Numbered from the stretch's first letter, positions 32,821 through 40,225 are shown. The stretch is DNA of 41,287 bases from a bacterium (GCA_017458675.1 JAFTAM010000080.1:1-41287); one strand, 5' to 3'. Numbers and translations: made by a program. The notes: generated by a model from the letters alone, not told the origin.

Positions 32821-33033
32821 ATGACAGGCCTTGTCGTTTCGAGCGCGGCGAATAATTCTGAAGTATTGCGTCCGGAGCAGGCGGGATCGTTTCGGCGAAT
32901 CAGGCAGCGCCGCTGGCTTGATATCTGCTGCCGGGTTCTCGATACGCTATTGCCCCAAGTCTTATGCGCAATGAGAACCTGCCCGAGCCGCCGGTGGGGC
33001 ATAATCGGATCAATCGCTTTTTCTGTGCCTATT

Positions 33034-33147
33034 ATTGAAATGTGCGATTTTCTATGTATAATATATATTGAAATGTGCGAATTTTATGGCGCTGAATATA
33101 TTGAATTATGTATTTTTTTGACTGCCGATTCTGTTGAAAAGTGCGGA
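33034..33147 (+). repeat. Four 33-bp iterons with an embedded promoter
   Basis: ATTGAAATGTGCGA begins at 33034 and 33067, ATTGAATTATGTA at 33100 and GTTGAAAAGTGCGGA at 33133, an exact 33-bp period. TTGAAA of the first copy (33035-33040) and TATAAT at 33057-33062 form a -35/-10 pair with a 16-bp spacer, so a binding protein would cover the promoter. No gene follows on the plus strand; a palindromic repeat and then the end of the metallopeptidase gene come next. It looks like the control region of a lost gene. The rest of 32863-33302 has no supported gene. Confidence 0.8.
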
Positions 33148-33183
33148 GACGCGTTATGTTATACCGGAGCTGCCGCTGTCCTT

Positions 33184-33258
33184 GTCATTCTGAGCGCAGC
33201 GAAGAATCTGAGGCTTAATAGTCTTATGCAGATCCTTCGCCTGCCGGCTCAGGATGAC
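33184..33258 (+). repeat. 75-bp palindromic repeat
   Basis: 75 bp from GTCATTCTGAGCGCAGCGAA to GGCTCAGGATGAC, between the orphan iterons and the 3' end of the metallopeptidase gene. Confidence 0.88.
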
Positions 33259-33302
33259 ATTGCCGGCTCTGCCTTGCATGCTGCCTGACGTTCGCCGGCG
33301 TC

Positions 33303-36293
33303 TTATTCGGACCACCTGTAATAATAATGGTAGTGCATGCCCAGCGACGAAACGCGAATCTCCATTTCTTCACCGTCTCTTCTTCCGTTTCGGATTACGC
33401 ATTCGAACTTTCGGGAAGCCGTGGGCTCGTCCCATGAGGTGTAGAGCGTGTCGCCTTTTTCGCCGAATTTGAAGAACGCGTAATCGCCGGCTTTGTAGCT
33501 GGCGACTATAGACATACTGCCGCCGTCCGCGAAATCGGATGGATAGTCCCGGGAACCGTGCGAGCGCTTTTCGTAGCAGCCCGCCAGGGTGGCGGCAATA
33601 GACACCGTGTCGCCTCCCTTAATCTTTGCCGGCGGGGCCGAGTTGGTGCAGGTGACAGTGGTGGTATCTCCTTTTCTGTACATAAAGTCTCCGCTGGCGG
33701 AGTAATAGTCTGTGCTGCAGGTCCACTTCCGCTCATACTTTCCGGGAGAAGACTTTAAAGTAATCGTAATTGCATTGCCCCAGCCGTCTTTACCCGTGCT
33801 GTCTCCTTCGGTCATTACGTGGTATTGTATCCACTTTCCGTGAGACTTGCCGCCGGTGTTTTTATCAGAATCCCGGTCGAAGCCGTCCTTCTTTTGGTCC
33901 TTTTCCTCGCCGCTTATCCGGCCTCTTACGGAAGTGTCCGACTCGGGACCGAAGCATTTTTCACTGCCTTTGCCTTCTATATACTCGCAGATGCTGACGG
34001 AAAGTTTTACCGAGGCTTTCTTTCCGCCCTCGGGCATTTTATTGACCAGGTCGCTGAGCGAAAGCGACTTCTTTTTGCCGGCGTCGCCGATGGGATAGAG
34101 GAACTCGCTGAGCTTGCCGTCTTCGGACTTAAAGCTCAGGCGATAGCCGTCGATATAGCCCGCCTCGGCGGCGCCGCTCTTTTTGGGAAGGCGGAACTTG
34201 ACCGCATTTTTATCGACCTTCAGCTCCGGGGCAGGCGGAGCGTCCAGGCGATAGATGGAATAACCGGACTTTTTGCCGATGGTTCCGAGGCCGCCGTCGA
34301 TCTCCATCATATAGCAGTTCAGGAATTCGCCGCAGCCAGTTTCCATGGGCTCATAGAATAAGCCGCAGCGGGCCTGTTTGTTGTGCCGATTGCCTACCGG
34401 GAGCAGCTTGGTGTCGGACAGGTTCTTGGCGAAGTCGGAATCGCAGACGACCAGCATGGAAACTTCGCCTTCAGCATCTTCGGCGGCGTAGGGAACCAGC
34501 TGGCGCACGCGGATCGTATAGTTGTGATTGTCCAGGGGGATGTGGGCGGAGAAAGCGCCGCGGGCGACGGACGATATGGGATAGGACCAGTTTCCGAAGT
34601 TCTGCGAGGCGCTTTCATAGAATTTCGCCTGATTGGTTCTGGCGAACAGATAATAATAGTTGGTGAAGCTCTCGTCGCTCAGGGAGAAGCAGTCTTTCAG
34701 GAAGTCCGTCACGGACGGGGCTCCCATGTATTTACTGTAGGTGGACAGGATATTGTGCCACTCGCTTCCGTCTTGGGTCGCTCTCGGCATCTTTTTCATC
34801 AGATACATGATCAAATGACAGAGCGGATAGCCTGTATCGGACTTGTCTGAACCGGAAAATTTCTTGGATGTGCCGTCGGCATAGCGTACCTTATAGTCGT
34901 TGAGCGGCAGGCCGTACATTTCGATTTTTGACGCATTGGTCAGACTCGGTTCAGCATCCGTATATCCGTTGGCTTTCAGCCACTTAACGGCGTCGAACTC
35001 GATTGTCTGGGCAGTCGCCTCATTGATCTTCAGATTGGCAAGATTCTGGCACTTGTAGCAGTTGGTGCAGGCGTGGAAGTACTCATGAGCCGCCGTCAGC
35101 GCCAGATCGTTGAATTGGGCGGGGTTGTCCAGGAGATACTGCGTCTGCAGCACCAGATAATTGGAAAGGAATATAAGGGGCGAAACCGAGAGACCTGAGG
35201 CGGGCGCGCCGGTGATTTTCGGAACAAGCTCGACCGTCATGCAGGTTTTCGGGAGTTTGATCCCCAGCGATTTGCAATAAGCTCTGCCGCCTCTGAGGCA
35301 ATTGGCTATTTTCCGCACCATATCCGGGGTATATAAGCTTTTCACTGAATCCGACATTTCCAGAGTATTGCAGATTTCGCGGTATTCGGCGGGGAGGGCG
35401 TCGGTTCCGGACTCCAGCTGTCTGATTGCATATTGCTCCTTAAAGGCCATGAGCTCGTCCGCGGCTTTCGGCTCGCGGCCTTTCTCGTCGGTGAAGCGCT
35501 GACGGATTCTGGCTATATCCAGCGACTGGCGGGTTTTCTCGATAATTTTATTTTTGCGGTTCAGGTAGACCTCGTCGCCGGCGGAATACGTCCACTTCAG
35601 CTTAAAAATCTTTTTTGAGTTCAGCTGATCGGTTTCGGTGACGTAGATGACGCTGCTGCGCGAAAACCATTCGACTCCCGAACCCACCGCCGGGAGGAAT
35701 ACGTCGGCCGAAAGATAGATGACCGCTGTGCTCACCGCCCAGAAAATGGCGCCGTTCTGCTGACTCTCAAAGGTCAGCACGGAACCGTCAATCCATGAAG
35801 CGTACTCGTAGTACATGCCGTTGTCGTCGCGCCGGAAAACGGTGACGTCCTTCCAGAGTTCTTCCGGGATGCCGCGGGCCGCCAGGTCGACCTGTACCGT
35901 ATAGCCCTCCGGCAGCAGCTCGTCGGGCTTCAGTCTCGCGCTGATGTGCATACCTCCGAGGGGGCGGATATCTTCCTTCAGTTCCCGGCTGTAAACCGCG
36001 GCAGCTTCTTCCAGCTCGTCTTCGCTCAGCTCAGAAATGTCAAAGCTGCGGTCTTTGTCCATGGCGTTCTCCGCCGCGGAGACGGTAATGCCTGCAATTG
36101 GCGTTATGGAGAAAGCCTTGGAGCTGCCTTTCCAGACGGCGCGTTCAGGCACGGCGGTCTGCTTTACCGTCAGTTTTTCCGGCGGGCCGTCCTTGCGGAA
36201 ACGTTCCAGCAGAAAGCCCGGCCAGCCGAAACAGGCGAAAACGGCCGCGAGTATCAGTATTATCGCAGTTAGCAATATTGTTAGCTTTTTCAT
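33303..36293 (-). CDS. Membrane-anchored HExxH metallopeptidase, 996 residues
   Basis: An N-terminal hydrophobic segment (residues 4-28, LTILLTAIILILAAVFACFG) acts as signal anchor or signal peptide; the rest is probably outside the membrane. A zinc-peptidase motif HEYFH lies at 403-407 with a likely third ligand in NEATA (E425), the gluzincin pattern. Upstream (about 120-190) is a beta-rich domain; residues about 710-790 look like a fibronectin-type segment (APELKVDKNAVKFRLPKK...IDGYRLSF). The C-terminal 150 residues are Lys/Asp-rich and then beta-rich. No close family is recognised. The ATG overlaps the stop codon of the zinc-ribbon gene (ATGA), so the two are translationally coupled and likely work together at the cell surface. 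Catalysis is inferred from the motif only. Confidence 0.85.
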   Translation of the reverse strand: MKKLTILLTAIILILAAVFACFGWPGFLLERFRKDGPPEKLTVKQTAVPERAVWKGSSKAFSITPIAGITVSAAENAMDKDRSFDISELSEDELEEAAAVYSRELKEDIRPLGGMHISARLKPDELLPEGYTVQVDLAARGIPEELWKDVTVFRRDDNGMYYEYASWIDGSVLTFESQQNGAIFWAVSTAVIYLSADVFLPAVGSGVEWFSRSSVIYVTETDQLNSKKIFKLKWTYSAGDEVYLNRKNKIIEKTRQSLDIARIRQRFTDEKGREPKAADELMAFKEQYAIRQLESGTDALPAEYREICNTLEMSDSVKSLYTPDMVRKIANCLRGGRAYCKSLGIKLPKTCMTVELVPKITGAPASGLSVSPLIFLSNYLVLQTQYLLDNPAQFNDLALTAAHEYFHACTNCYKCQNLANLKINEATAQTIEFDAVKWLKANGYTDAEPSLTNASKIEMYGLPLNDYKVRYADGTSKKFSGSDKSDTGYPLCHLIMYLMKKMPRATQDGSEWHNILSTYSKYMGAPSVTDFLKDCFSLSDESFTNYYYLFARTNQAKFYESASQNFGNWSYPISSVARGAFSAHIPLDNHNYTIRVRQLVPYAAEDAEGEVSMLVVCDSDFAKNLSDTKLLPVGNRHNKQARCGLFYEPMETGCGEFLNCYMMEIDGGLGTIGKKSGYSIYRLDAPPAPELKVDKNAVKFRLPKKSGAAEAGYIDGYRLSFKSEDGKLSEFLYPIGDAGKKKSLSLSDLVNKMPEGGKKASVKLSVSICEYIEGKGSEKCFGPESDTSVRGRISGEEKDQKKDGFDRDSDKNTGGKSHGKWIQYHVMTEGDSTGKDGWGNAITITLKSSPGKYERKWTCSTDYYSASGDFMYRKGDTTTVTCTNSAPPAKIKGGDTVSIAATLAGCYEKRSHGSRDYPSDFADGGSMSIVASYKAGDYAFFKFGEKGDTLYTSWDEPTASRKFECVIRNGRRDGEEMEIRVSSLGMHYHYYYRWSE

Positions 36294-37009
36294 TTTTCGC
36301 CGTCCCCGTCCTTGTCTTTGTCTGTTATCCCGGAATAGTCGTTGCGGTGTATGCGTTCGCTTTCGGATTCGTCTTTCCCAAGCAGGGAGCCGCCGGAGGA
36401 CAGTATGTCGTATTCCGCCTGAATCTCGTCGGTTACGACGTTTTCTTCAATGGGAGAAGCTGAGGAGGAGGCGGAGGCTTCTTTGATCTTTTCCGGCACA
36501 ACGCGGATGTTCAGGAACAGCAGCCCCAGCGCCGTCAGGAACAGCAGAGCGTTTACCAGTATGAGCCAGAGATTGCTTTTCCTTTGGGGCGCTTCCGGCT
36601 TCGGCTCGGCTTTGGGCTGCGCTTTGGCCTCCGGAGGCGGGGCGGGGACCTGAACAGGCGGCTGACTTTGAGGCAGGGGAGCTGTAGGCGGCTGTTCCAG
36701 CGGCGCCGTGCGCAGAACCGCTTTGCCGCACTTGGGGCAGAATTTTGAGGTCGGGTAGAGCTGAGCGCCGCAGTGGGCGCAACCGGACGCCGGCGGCGTC
36801 TGCTCCTGTGTCTGATTCTGCCGCTGAGCATTGCCTGCTTTTTTGCCGCACTTCGGACAGAATTTTGAAGTAGGATAGAGCTCGGCGCCGCAGTATGCGC
36901 ACTTCAGCATGGGCGGTTCTGACTGAGCCGCCGCGGCTTTTCCGCAGCCGGGGCAGAACTTTGCGGCGTCCTCTAACTGATATCCGCAGTACATACACTG
37001 TTTGACCAT
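36290..37009 (-). CDS. Triple zinc-ribbon single-pass membrane protein
   Basis: A 239-residue protein. Three zinc ribbons of the CxxCG...FCPxCGK type occupy residues 5-24, 37-56 and 77-96; the second and third share TSKFCPKCGK. A Pro/Gln/Ala-rich linker (about 100-142) leads to a membrane segment at 146-168 (LWLILVNALLFLTALGLLFL), followed by an acidic tail ending DKDKDGDGEK. The topology suggests cytosolic ribbons and an outside tail. The acidic DKDKDGDG end might bind calcium, which is speculative. GGAGGAA precedes the ATG. It overlaps the metallopeptidase gene by four bases and is probably its partner, regulator or scaffold. Confidence 0.9.
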   Translation of the reverse strand: MVKQCMYCGYQLEDAAKFCPGCGKAAAAQSEPPMLKCAYCGAELYPTSKFCPKCGKKAGNAQRQNQTQEQTPPASGCAHCGAQLYPTSKFCPKCGKAVLRTAPLEQPPTAPLPQSQPPVQVPAPPPEAKAQPKAEPKPEAPQRKSNLWLILVNALLFLTALGLLFLNIRVVPEKIKEASASSSASPIEENVVTDEIQAEYDILSSGGSLLGKDESESERIHRNDYSGITDKDKDGDGEK

Positions 37010-37313
37010 GCGTCTTCCTCCGTTGCCCCGTGTTAGTGTTCAGGCGATCGCTGATTATAAACTCTTTTTCCTCGTTATCGGGGAATTATTATACTGCTGC
37101 GTTCAATTTTCTGCGGATGATAAAGCCGAGAACGTAAACCGTTACAATTTCAATGTTTTTGGGAAAATCCATTTTCAGACTGATCGTGCGGCTCTGTCGC
37201 TTACGGCTCAGGATGAGGCCGCCGTCCTTGTTATTCTGCGCCCAGCTGCGAAGAATATCCCGCCTTGCGAGCTGACATACCTTTAGCCAGGCTCAGGGCG
37301 CGCTTCGGCCTTG
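37010..37313. other. Intergenic region between divergent transcription units
   Basis: It must contain the promoter of the minus-strand zinc-ribbon operon, but no clear -35/-10 is assigned. From 37195 on there are worn pieces of the palindromic repeat (TTACGGCTCAGGATGAGG and GTTATTCTGCGCCCAGC). No gene is supported. Confidence 0.45.
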
Positions 37314-37315
37314 CC

Positions 37316-37386
37316 GTTCCGAGCGCAGCGAATAATACTGCGGCTGAAGCCAGACACAGATCCTTCGCCTGTAGGCTCAGGATGAC
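37316..37386 (+). repeat. Palindromic repeat plus half copy (37420-37445)
   Basis: A worn left arm (GTTCCGAGCGCAGCGAATAA) with the right arm ATCCTTCGCCTGTAGGCTC ending AGGATGAC. A lone, well-kept left arm GTCATTCTGAGCGCAGCGAA begins at 37420, just before the class B dyad. Confidence 0.8.
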
Positions 37387-37464
37387 GCCCGGGATCTGTC
37401 ATTCCGAGTTATAAGCCATGTCATTCTGAGCGCAGCGAAGAATCTGAAGCTTTATACTACATAT

Positions 37465-37529
37465 CCCAATTATTGGGCAGGAATTTTCGCCTTAATGCAG
37501 AAGTGTTCAGGCACAAGAGAGAATACAAT
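37465..37529 (+). promoter_or_regulatory. Class B control region, copy 5 (LRR gene 11)
   Basis: Dyad CCCAATTATTGGG (37465-37477) within CTACATAT...GGGCAGGAATTTTCG. AGAGAGAATACAATAATT follows, with TACAAT at 37524-37529, as in copy 1. The start codon is about 225 bp after the dyad. Confidence 0.62.
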
Positions 37530-37701
37530 AATTCAAAAGCTTTAATTCTGTAAACTGTTTTTTCAAATCTGGACCTGAGCCGCGGCTCTTTAAATCTGCG
37601 TTTTTATCTGCGGATTGCTTCTTTTAAGTGTTTTTCTACCTTTATTTTCCGGTGTTTCTGACAGTTTTAAGGCTGTATGTGTTTAAAAGCTGAGGTGCGA
37701 T

Positions 37702-38973
37702 ATGAAAAACAACAAATTCGCAGGGAATGTCTTTATCGCCGACAGGGCCGAAGAATACGGGGCTTACCGCCGCAGCGCTCTGAAAAAGGCGATCATTCCC
37801 GACGGCATCGTAAAAATCGGTTTCTATGCCTTTGCGGGCAGCGGCCTGGAAAGCGTAATTATTCCCGACAGCGTGCGGTCGGTCGGAACCGGCGCTTTTG
37901 AGGACTGTTCTGCCTTAAAGAGCGCGATTCTGCCCGATGGCTTAAATACGGTCGCGTCCGGCTTGTTTGCCGGCTGCGGAGCTCTGGCCGGGGCTGTCGT
38001 TCCTGAGGGCGTCTCCGTAATCGGCGGCTGGGCTTTCAGCGGCTGTACGGCTCTGAAGAGCGTCGTTCTGCCTGGGAGCACAAAAATAATAGGGCAGAGC
38101 GCCTTTGAGAACTGCGCCGCTTTAAGGGAAATTGAGCTTCCGGACAGCGTTGCCGAAATCTGCGCGTCGGCCTTCAGAGGCTGCTCCTCTCTGAAGAGAG
38201 CGGCTGTTCCTTCCGGCGTCGCGGTTCTTGAGGAGAGCGTCTTTGCGGACTGCACCGGTCTGGAAAGCGCCGCTCTGCCCGAGGGCTTGACAGGGATAAA
38301 GGCAGAGGCCTTCTGCGGCTGCGTCAGCTTAAAGCATATTGTGCTTCACGCCAGCGTCAGGACGCTTGAGGACAGGGCTTTTGCGGGCTGCTGCAGCTTG
38401 GAGAGCATAACCGTTCCCGACGGCGCAGAGCTTTTCGGCAGCGATATTTTTGCCGATTGCGCCGCTTTAAAGGAGATAATCTGGAGGGGCGTAAGCTATG
38501 CTTCCGCCGCTGAGTTTGGCGAAGCCGTCTCTGCCTGCAGAGTTAATTTTATCGCCGACGACGCCGCCGAAGATGAAGCTTATGTCGGCAGCGGCCTGAT
38601 AAGCGCGGCGGTCCCCGAAGGCGTCGGTCGCATCGGCAGATACGCCTTTGCGGGCTGCAGAAGCCTGGAAAGCGTTATTCTTCCCGGCAGCGCCGCTTCT
38701 ATAGGCGAAGGCGCTTTTGAAGACTGCGAAAGCTTAACCGGGATAACCCTTCCCGAAGGCGTAAAGCGCATCGGCGGCGACGCCTTCAGAGGCTGCGCCG
38801 GCCTGAATCGGATAACTCTGCCCGATAGCATAGAGGAAATTGAACTCAACGCTTTCGCGGGCTGCGTCAGCCTGGAGAGCATAACCTTCAGAGGCCGGCG
38901 CTATACGGACAAGGCTGCCTTCAATAAAGCGGCGGCGGAATGCGGAGTGAGCGTCCGCGAGCTCTGGATTTAG
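37702..38973 (+). CDS. LRR_5 (BspA-like) leucine-rich repeat protein 11
   Basis: A 423-residue, two-module protein. The leader is MKNNKFAGNVFIADRAEEYG then RRSALKKAIIPDG. The junction lies at about 38475-38620 (IIWRGVSYASAAEFGEAVSA...ADDAAEDEAYVGSGLISAAVPEG). It is of the divergent type seen in genes 1 and 6. The tail FRGRRYTDKAAFNKAAAECG ends LWI. GAGGTG lies 5 bases before the ATG. It is separated from the other ten LRR genes by the ATPase/FtsK/peptidase block and directly abuts the phage tail genes. No signal peptide. No family terminator follows. Confidence 0.92.
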   Translation: MKNNKFAGNVFIADRAEEYGAYRRSALKKAIIPDGIVKIGFYAFAGSGLESVIIPDSVRSVGTGAFEDCSALKSAILPDGLNTVASGLFAGCGALAGAVVPEGVSVIGGWAFSGCTALKSVVLPGSTKIIGQSAFENCAALREIELPDSVAEICASAFRGCSSLKRAAVPSGVAVLEESVFADCTGLESAALPEGLTGIKAEAFCGCVSLKHIVLHASVRTLEDRAFAGCCSLESITVPDGAELFGSDIFADCAALKEIIWRGVSYASAAEFGEAVSACRVNFIADDAAEDEAYVGSGLISAAVPEGVGRIGRYAFAGCRSLESVILPGSAASIGEGAFEDCESLTGITLPEGVKRIGGDAFRGCAGLNRITLPDSIEEIELNAFAGCVSLESITFRGRRYTDKAAFNKAAAECGVSVRELWI

Positions 38974-38998
38974 CTCATTGCCGGCTGGACTGGCAATT

Positions 38999-39457
38999 AT
39001 GAACGCTGCGGAGCGGACGGCGGTCTTAAACTTGCGCTGCGAGACCACCGAGCTGACCTTTACCTCTTCCGACTGGGTCGGACAGGGTGTAACCATTACC
39101 GCCATCCGAGACGAAAACAACTCGACCGCTCCTCTGGGCTATATCCGCGTTCATCACGGCAGCCAGAACAACGGCGGCCAGAACAACCAGAACGCCGGCG
39201 AGCCCGAGGGCATAGCCGTCAACGACGAGACCGTGACCTACAGCGTATCCGATTCGGCCTTCGTTTTGACTCACGCTCCCATCGTGGCCGGTTCCGTTGT
39301 GCTTAAATCGGCCGACGGCAATACCACTTATACCTTCAATACCGATTACACGGTAAACTATTCCACCGGTAAGATTACTTCTATTGAAGGCACGACCATG
39401 AGCTTCGCCGAGAACAGCACGATCAAGGCGAGCTACCGCTATACGCAGAGCGCGTAA
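38999..39457 (+). CDS. Phage virion-type protein, possibly 5'-truncated
   Basis: The C-terminal part (SAFVLTHAPIVAGSVVLKSA, then DGNTTYTFNTDYTVNYSTGK and ITSIEGTTMSFAENSTIKAS) has the beta-rich pattern common in phage tail and capsid proteins (GTDYTVDY.TGKI). The first 70 residues have no clear relative. The ATG at 38999 has no ribosome binding site and lies 25 bp after LRR gene 11. The frame may thus be the 3' part of a larger gene, such as a tail tube protein, cut when the LRR gene arrived. Its position before the tail-assembly chaperones fits a major tail protein. A strong terminator follows, so it ends its own transcript, as major tail proteins often do. Confidence 0.65.
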   Translation: MNAAERTAVLNLRCETTELTFTSSDWVGQGVTITAIRDENNSTAPLGYIRVHHGSQNNGGQNNQNAGEPEGIAVNDETVTYSVSDSAFVLTHAPIVAGSVVLKSADGNTTYTFNTDYTVNYSTGKITSIEGTTMSFAENSTIKASYRYTQSA

Positions 39458-39477
39458 GGCCTCTGCCTTTGTTCTCA

Positions 39478-39513
39478 AGGAGCCGAAGCCGCCGAGGCCG
39501 AGGCTCCTTTTTC
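39478..39513 (+). terminator. Rho-independent terminator after the virion gene
   Basis: AGGAGCC...GGCTCCT with an inner GCC/GGC stem, followed by TTTTTC. A strong hairpin 20 bp after the stop codon. Confidence 0.88.
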
Positions 39514-39532
39514 ATAAAAAGGGGAAAGATAA

Positions 39533-39841
39533 ATGGACAGCTTCTTCAGCAGGCCCTTAGCGGAGCCGCCGCGCCGGATATGGACTCACGAGGAAAAGCT
39601 GGAGCTTTTCCGCCTCAAGAGCAGCGGTTTCAGCCTTTACCAACTGGCTGCAAGGTACGGCGTTCCGCCATATGAGATCCGCGAGGCTCTGCAGGAGATA
39701 GGGCAGGAAATGACTGCGCTTCAGCCGACGCGGGGCGTTTACAAACATTTTGAAGGCTACCACCGCCTTCCCGGCAGCGCCATGCCTAAAGCGCCGCGCC
39801 GCCGCCCCTTAGAGGATTATTTCAATGACGTTTTACAGTAA
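39533..39841 (+). CDS. Small helix-turn-helix-like phage protein
   Basis: A 102-residue protein with GGGGAAAG before the ATG. Residues about 18-55 (WTHEEKLELFRLKSSGFSLY, then QLAARYGVPPYEIREAL) have the pattern of a Myb- or homeodomain-like helix-turn-helix. The rest is basic and Pro-rich. It sits between the virion protein and the tail chaperones; a role in the tail module or as a small DNA-binding protein is possible. No family is recognised with confidence. Confidence 0.7.
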   Translation: MDSFFSRPLAEPPRRIWTHEEKLELFRLKSSGFSLYQLAARYGVPPYEIREALQEIGQEMTALQPTRGVYKHFEGYHRLPGSAMPKAPRRRPLEDYFNDVLQ

Positions 39842-39856
39842 AAGGAGTTTAATATA

Positions 39857-40225
39857 ATGGAATCTTTCATTCTTGAGAAAAGCACCCAGACCGTGGAAAT
39901 CGAAGGCCTGCCTTTCACGCTGCAGGAGATGAGCGCCAAAGAGCTGCGCGACTACACCAATCTGCAGCTGGCTCTGAACAAAGCCGTCAGAGAACTGCTG
40001 AGCAATCCCGAGAGCGCTTCCGCCGCCGCTCTGGAAGAAATCGAGCTCAAGCTGCTGCAGGCGGTGCTGCGCGACAAGGACGGCATCGTCGATAAAGACT
40101 TCCTGGAAGTTCTCAGCCCCAACCAGAAGAAGAGGCTCTTTGAGATTCAGGATTCCTTAAACGGCGTGGCCGACGTTCTAAAAAAAATTCAGAATACAAT
40201 AGCCGAGCAGGCGGCAGAGAAGTAA
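39857..40225 (+). CDS. Phage tail assembly chaperone, G-like (short product)
   Basis: A 122-residue, largely helical, acidic protein with AAAGGAG before the ATG. It fits the G-type chaperone that coats the tape-measure protein during tail assembly in siphophages (lambda gpG). Near its 3' end lies the slippery heptamer A AAA AAA (40180-40186). A -1 slip there joins it to the following frame and would give a 230-residue fusion. Most ribosomes should stop at TAA (40223-40225) and make the short form. The size, composition and position are typical; the exact family match was not checked. Confidence 0.82.
   Translation: MESFILEKSTQTVEIEGLPFTLQEMSAKELRDYTNLQLALNKAVRELLSNPESASAAALEEIELKLLQAVLRDKDGIVDKDFLEVLSPNQKKRLFEIQDSLNGVADVLKKIQNTIAEQAAEK
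40180..40186 (+). other. Programmed -1 ribosomal frameshift site (A AAA AAA)
   Basis: In the zero frame the codons are CTA AAA AAA ATT, so A AAA AAA fits the X XXY YYZ rule exactly; eight A residues run from 40180 to 40187. After a -1 slip the frame reads NSEYNSRAGGREVKARPNEG and onward without a stop to 40548. Frameshifting between the two tail-chaperone frames is conserved among long-tailed phages. Confidence 0.8.

Noticed and set aside
32731-33288. Open frame of 185 codons with an 11-residue repeat (IEMCDFLCIIY)
   Set aside because: It crosses two palindromic repeats and the 33-bp iterons. The peptide repeat simply reflects the iteron period, and no start site supports it.
33819-34850. 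Plus-strand frames of 155-180 codons opposite the metallopeptidase
   Set aside because: Antisense shadows of a long gene with clear motifs, signal anchor and coupled start on the minus strand.
37002-37286. Open frame of 94 codons upstream of LRR gene 11
   Set aside because: It overlaps the start region of the zinc-ribbon operon and worn palindromic repeats. No ribosome binding site or conserved motif.
1030-38882. Many open frames of about 60-220 codons on the minus strand or in other frames inside the LRR genes, rich in repeats like MLSKLLQPQKA
   Set aside because: They are shadows of the 69-bp coding repeat, which keeps antisense frames open. They have no ribosome binding sites and follow the sense-strand unit length exactly.
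827-38973. A diversity-generating retroelement acting on the LRR genes
   Set aside because: No reverse transcriptase, no template/variable repeat pair with A-specific changes; divergence among units is spread over all bases.
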